Shown here in pieces: positions 41,826-46,102 of a stretch of DNA of 46,102 bases (position 1 is the first letter of the stretch; every line of letters begins with the position of its first letter). The DNA comes from Desulfobacterales bacterium HSG2 (GTDB lineage: Bacteria > Desulfobacterota > Desulfobacteria > Desulfobacterales > 4be13): NCBI GenBank assembly GCA_030378035.1, contig JAUCGI010000020.1:1-46102 (forward strand). Direction: 5' to 3'. Under the pieces are notes generated by a model that saw only the letters and a list, made by a program, of their open reading frames with translations, ran no database searches and was not told the origin of the DNA. A program made the translations under genes and the position numbers.

Positions 41826-42003
41826 GGGAAAAACACGTCATTCCCGCCATCGTACGGCTTCAGCTTGTTGACTTGAAAAAACTCCGATATTGATCCGTTT
41901 TTTGACGAGAGCAGGAAAAACACGTCATTCCCGCCATCGCATGGCTTCAGCTTGTTGACCTGAAAAACTCCGACATTGATCCGTTTTTTGACGAGAGCGG
42001 GAA
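41826..42003. repeat. Two tandem ~88-bp repeats at the array edge
   Basis: GGAAAAACACGTCATTCCCG opens each copy, and GATCCGTTTTTTGACGAGAGC closes it (41828-41912 and 41914-42000). They differ at a few positions. CGTCATTCCCGCC...GCGGGAATCCACG resembles the outer boundaries of the large array that follows, so these may be a diverged sub-family. Confidence 0.75.
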
Positions 42004-42510
42004 TCCACGGCCTGGTTAACTCAGAAACGAGTCTTCCGACATTCTGACCCGGAATCCATGCGTGAATTTACGTCAATCCCCAGCGAGATTGGCATCTCAA
42101 AAGCTGTCATTCCGGGCAGGATGTCGGAAGCCGGTTCTTCCCAGACCTTGATTACCCGGAAACGAGTCTTCCGACATTCTGACCCGGAATCCATGCGTGA
42201 ATTTACGTCAATCCCCAGCGAGCTTGGCATCTCAAAAGCTGTCATTCCGGGCAGGATGTCGGAAGCCGGTTCCTCCCAGACCTTGGTTAACCCAGAACGA
42301 GGCTTCCGGCATTCTGACCCGGAATCCACACATGGAATTTACGGGAATCCCCGGCGAGCCTGACACCGCCAAAGCTGTCATTCCGGGAATCCCCACCGGG
42401 TTGGCCTCTCCAAGGCTGTCATTCCGGGCAGGATGTCGGAAGCCGGTTTCTCCCAGACCTTGGTTAACCCGAAAACCGGCTTCCGGCATTCCGACCCGGA
42501 ATCCACACAT

Positions 42511-43020
42511 GGAATTTACGGGAATCCCCATCGGGTTGGCATCACCAAAGCTGTCATTCCGAGCAGGATATCGGAAGCCACCAAAGCTGTCATTCCGGGC
42601 GGGATGTCGGAAGCCGGTTTCTCCCAGACCTTGGTTAACCCGAAAACCGGCTTCCGGCATTCCGACCCGGAATCCACACATGGAATTTACGGGAATCCCC
42701 ATCGGGTTGGCATCACCAAGGCTGTCATTCCGAGCAGGATGTCGGAAGCCACCAAAGCTGTCATTCCGGGCAGGATGTCGGAAGCCGGTTTCTCCCAGAC
42801 CTTGGTTAACCCGGAAACCGGCTTCCGGCATTCCGACCCGGAATCCACACATGGAATTTACGGAAATCCCCATCGGGTTGGCATCACCAAAGCTGTCATT
42901 CCGAGCAGGATGTCGGAAGCCACCAAAGCTGTCATTCCGGGCGGGATGTCGGAAGCCGGTTTCTCCCAGACCTTGGTTAGCCCGAAAACCGGCTTCCGGC
43001 ATTCCGACCCGGAATCCACA
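42511..43020. repeat. Three tandem ~170-bp higher-order units
   Basis: Each unit holds one linker (ACATGGAATTTACGG, then CATCGGGTTGGC), a half core (TGTCATTCCGAGCAGGAT up to GGAAGCC) and one full core. Three successive units differ at only a few bases, showing recent segmental tandem duplication rather than independent insertion. Confidence 0.8.
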
Positions 43021-43897
43021 CATGGAATTTGCGGGAATCCCCATCGGGTTGGCGTCGCCAAAGCTGTCATTCCGGGAATCCCCATCGGGTTGGCGTCGCC
43101 AAGGCTGTCATTCCGGGCAGGATGTCGGAAGCCGGTTTTCCCCAGACCTTGGTTAACCCGGAAACCGGCTTCCGGCATTCTGACCCGGAATCCACACATG
43201 GAATTTGCGGCGATCCTGGCGTCGCCAAAGCTGTCTGAGAAGAACAGCCTTCCGACATCCTGCCCGGAATGACAGGGTTTGTGACGCCAAGCTCCCGCAA
43301 ATTCACACATGGATTCCGGGTCAGAATGCCGGAAGCCTCGTTTTCGAGTTAACAAAGACCTAGGGAAAACCGGCTTCCGACATCCTGCCCGGAATGACAT
43401 GGGTTGTGATGTCGCGTTAAAATTGAATGCGGATTTGTGGATTCCGGGTCAGAATGCCGGAAGCCGGTTTCCGGGTTAACCAAGGTCTGGGAAGAACCGG
43501 CTTCCGACATCCTGCCCGGAATGACATGGTTGTGATGTCGCGTTAAAATTGAATGTGGCGGAGGTTTTTTTAAAACGGCTTTGTGGATTCCTCCCGTAAA
43601 TTCACACATGGATTCCGGGTCAGAATGCCGGAAGCCGGTTTCCGGGTTAGCCAAGGTCTGGGAAGAACCGGCTTCCGACATCCTGCCCGGAATGACAGGG
43701 GTTGTGATGTCGCGTTAAAACTGAATGCGGAGGTTTTCTTAAAACGGATTTGTGGATTCCGGGTCAGAATGCCGGAAGCCGGTTTCCGGGTTAACCAAGG
43801 TCTGAGAAGAACCGGCTTCCGACATCCTGCCCGGAATGACAGGTTTTGTGATGTCGCGTTAAAACTGAATGCGGAGGTTTTTTTAAAAGGGATTTGT

Positions 43898-43920
43898 GGA
43901 TTCCGGGTCGGAATGACAGG
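43898..43920. repeat. Core-less site 1
   Basis: The outer boundaries GGATTCCGGGTC and GGAATGACAGG are joined directly, with normal linkers on both sides. The palindromic core present in neighbouring units is absent. Confidence 0.8.
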
Positions 43921-44682
43921 GGTTGTAATGTCGCGTTAAAACTGAATGCGGAGGTTTTCTTAAAACGGATTTGTGGATTCCGGGTCAGAATGCCGGAAGC
44001 CGGGTTCTGAGTTAACCAAGGTCTGAGAAGAACCGGCTTCCGACATCCTGCCCGGAATGACAGGGGTTGTGATGTCGCGTTAAAACTGAATGTGGCGGAG
44101 GTTTTTTTAAGGTGGATTCCGGGTCAGAATGCCGGAAGCCGGTTTCCGGGTTAACCAAGGTCAGGGAAGAACCGGCTTCCGACATCCTGCCCGGAATGAC
44201 AGGGTTTGTGGATTCCGGGTCAGAATGCCGGAAGCCTCGTTCTGAGTTAGCCAAGGTCTGGGAAGAACCGGCTTCCGACATCCTGCCCGGAATGACAGGG
44301 GTTGTGATGTCGCGTTAAAACTGAATGCGGAGATTTTTTTAAAACGGATTTGTGGATTCCGGGTCAGAATGCCGGAAGCCTCGTTCTGGGTTAACCAAGG
44401 TCAGGGAAGAACCGGCTTCCGACATCCCGCCCGGAATGACAGGGTTTGTGATGTCGCGTTAAAGTGATGCGTTGCGATCTGGGATGGCGGGATTTGGCAA
44501 TCCCCCGCGAGCTTGGCATCTCAGAAGCTGTCATTCCGGGCAGGATGTCGGAAGCCGGTTTCTCCCTGACCTTGGTTAACCGAAAACCGGCTTCCGGCAT
44601 TCTGACCCGGAATCCACACATGGAAATTACGGGAATCCCCGACAAACCCGGCACCGCCAAAGCTGTCATTCCGGACAGACGT

Positions 44683-44705
44683 GGCACGATTTTCCAAATC
44701 GTGCC
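44683..44705. repeat. Perfect palindrome GGCACGATTT-TCC-AAATCGTGCC
   Basis: A 10-bp perfect stem with TCC centre. It has the same centre as the palindrome at 26494 but different outer bases. It sits inside a site that begins TGTCATTCCGGACA and ends in core-less site 2. Confidence 0.7.
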
Positions 44706-44727
44706 GCAAAAAGTGACACGATTTTCT

Positions 44728-44750
44728 GGATTCCGGGTCGGAATGACAGG
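44728..44750. repeat. Core-less site 2
   Basis: The same GGATTCCGGGTC-GGAATGACAGG joint as at 43898, in the B direction. The left neighbour is a different palindrome (44683) rather than a standard linker. Confidence 0.8.
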
Positions 44751-45365
44751 GTTTGTGATGTCGCGTCAAAGTTAAATGCGCCGGAGGTTTTTTTAAGGTG
44801 GATTCCGGGTCAGAATGCCGGAAGCCGGTTTCTGAGTTAACCAAGGTCTGAGAAGGACCGGCTTCCGACATCCTGCCCGGAATGACAGGTTTTGTGATGT
44901 CGCGTTAAAATTAAATGTGGCGGAGTTTTTTTTAAAGGTGGATTCCGGGTCGGAATGCCGGAAGCCTCGTTCTGAGTTAACCAAGGTCTGGGAAGGACCG
45001 GCTTCCGACATCCTGCCCGGAATGACAGGGTTTGTGATGTCGCGTTAAAGTTAAATGCGCCGGAAGTTTTTTTAAGATGGATTCCGGGTCAGAATGCCGG
45101 AAGCCTCGTTCTGAGTTAACCAAGGTCTGGGAAGGACCGGCTTCCGACATCCTGCCCGGAATGACAGGGTTTGTGATGTCGCATTAAAATTGAATGCGGA
45201 GTCTTTTTAAAACGGATTTGTGGATTCCGGGTCGGAATGCCGGAAGCCTCATTTCTGAGCTAACAAAGACTTGGGAAAACCGGCTTCCGACATCCTGCCC
45301 GGAATGACAGGTTTTGTGATGTCGCGTTAAAACTGCGAATGTGGAGTCTTTTTAAACGGATTTGT

Positions 45366-45388
45366 GGATTCCGGGTCGGAATGACAGG
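45366..45388. repeat. Core-less site 3
   Basis: The same GGATTCCGGGTC-GGAATGACAGG joint with standard TTGTGATGTCGCGTTAAA linkers on the right and a TTTAAACGGATTTGT linker on the left. Confidence 0.8.
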
Positions 45389-45854
45389 TTTTGTGATGTC
45401 GCGTTAAAACTGAATGTGGAGGTTTTTTAAAACGGATTTGTGGATTCCGGGTCAGAATGCCGGAAGCCGGTTTCTGAGTTAACCAAGGTCTGGGAGGAAC
45501 CGGCTTCCGACATCCTGCCCGGAATGACAGGGGGTGATGTCGCGTTAAGATTAAATGTGACGGAGTTTTTTTTAAAGGTGGATTCCGGGTCAGAATGCCG
45601 GAAGCCGGTTTCTGAGTTAACCAGGGTCTGGGGAAAACCGGCTTCCGACATCCTGCCTGGAATGACAGGTTTTGTGATGTCGCGTTAAAACTGAATGTGG
45701 AGTCTTTTTAAACGGCTTTGTGGATTCCGGGTCAGAATGCCGGAAGCCGGTTTCTGAGTTAACCAGGGTCTGGGGAAAACCGGCTTCCGACATCCTGCCC
45801 GGAATGACAGGTTTTGTGATGTAGCGTCAAAGTGATGCGTTGCGATCTGGGATG

Positions 45855-45953
45855 GCGGGGATTTGGCAATCCCCCGCGAGCTTGGGTGGATCTGCCCGGT
45901 TCGGATTGGCAAATCCGAATAAGAAAGCAGGGAGGGGGATTTGGCAATCCCCC
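45855..45953. repeat. Three small palindromes with an ATTGGCAAT-type centre
   Basis: GCGGGGATTTGGCAATCCCCC (45855-45875), TTCGGATT-GGCA-AATCCGAA (45900-45919) and GGGGGATTTGGCAATCCCCC (45934-45953) follow one another. Arms differ while the TTGGCAA centre is kept. A fourth member lies at 44487-44508. Confidence 0.65.
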
Positions 45954-46102
45954 GCGAGCTTGGGAGGAATCCCGTAAATTCACACATGGATTCCGGGTCA
46001 GAATGCCGGAAGCCTCGTTCTGAGTTAACCAAGGTCTGAGAAGAACCGGCTTCCGACATCCTGCCCGGAATGACAGGGTTTGTGGATTCCGGGTCAGAAT
46101 GC

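Larger units (their letters stand above)
42004..46102. repeat. Large array of nested palindromes, runs past the window end
   Basis: The basic unit is an imperfect palindrome of about 88 bases. In the A direction it runs from TGTCATTCCGGGCAGGATGT through CGGAAGCCGG, a GTTAACC-containing loop and CCGGCTTCCGG to GACCCGGAATCCA. Units are separated by ~45-60-bp linkers. Units up to about 43235 are mostly A; from there to 44460 they are reversed (B), with linkers reading TGTGATGTCGCGTTAAA. A short A stretch follows (about 44510-44620), then B again to the end. I count roughly seven full A cores and fifteen or more B cores. All open frames here (FRHPARND, MPEAGF and similar) are repeat translations. 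The array is cut by the window edge. Confidence 0.93.

Noticed and set aside
42197-43272. Long open frames of 270-319 codons on both strands in the repeat array
   Set aside because: They translate the repeat units in several frames (MPEAGF, SFRAGCRKP, VIPGRMSEAG). Lengths follow from absence of stops in the repeated unit, and there are no ribosome sites or protein features.
42004-46102. CRISPR array
   Set aside because: Units are long imperfect palindromes with repeated, non-unique linkers. There are no short constant repeats with unique spacers and no cas genes.
42004-46102. Integron cassette array (attC sites with GTTAAC in the core)
   Set aside because: The palindromes contain GTTAACC, but the sites are evenly spaced without genes between them and lack the attC end structure. 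Only the single site near 18770 looks attC-like.

Overview
The window looks like an accessory, repeat-rich part of the chromosome of a Desulfobacterota sulfate reducer, probably Desulfobacterales and similar to Desulfonema. That placement is an inference from gene content: a DVU0298-family HEAT protein, a DUF3786 iron-sulfur protein, a DsrE-like protein, a TakP-type TRAP binding protein, and a heavy load of palindromic repeats and sensory proteins. I see no rRNA, tRNA, CRISPR array or intact transposase.

Layout. Positions 1-490 hold short repeats. Positions 491-9705 form an eroded defence island: a TPR-like/HEPN/ribbon-helix-helix module present in three scrambled partial copies, a type III-like helicase cut short in front of an intact methyltransferase, an ABC-three-component pair (small middle component plus DUF2326 ATPase) with no effector gene, and a NERD/zinc-finger protein. 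Positions 9930-30474 are dominated by signalling. Four times a secreted protein lies just upstream of a membrane signalling protein: PhnD-like + chemotaxis receptor, SBP_bac_3-like + SpoIIE phosphatase, TRAP binding protein + dual-kinase hybrid histidine kinase, FIST protein + chemotaxis receptor. None has a permease gene beside it, so the binding proteins probably act as sensors. Between them lie a PD-(D/E)XK-like protein, a HipA-like kinase, a LysE exporter followed by an integron attC-like site, a degenerate response-regulator/kinase, RtcB and a MaoC hydratase. Positions 30666-34322 carry PilZ, HEAT, DsrE-like and DUF3786 genes. Positions 35891-41668 carry a lone TolC, a BglII-like restriction-modification pair, a membrane protein and a cyclase-family hydrolase.

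Repeats are the most striking property. Several families of imperfect palindromes fill most intergenic gaps, with end parts shared between copies and stems that differ. Most notable is a site bounded by TGTCATTCCGGGC and GACCCGGAATCCA that holds at least three unrelated stem-loop cores. It occurs inside CTGATTATAA-ended MITE-like elements, in a nine-copy cluster (34256-35591), and in a >4 kb array (42004 to the window end). Comparing copies shows matched changes in both arms, core-less sites, and a nested insertion with a 9-bp target duplication.

Many genes end or begin at junctions with other gene fragments: the helicase with the methyltransferase, a receptor with a SpoIIE tail, a restriction enzyme with a membrane protein, the DUF3786 protein with repeats, and rtcB and methyltransferase pieces elsewhere. 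Together with the repeats this describes a locus under continuous short-homology rearrangement.
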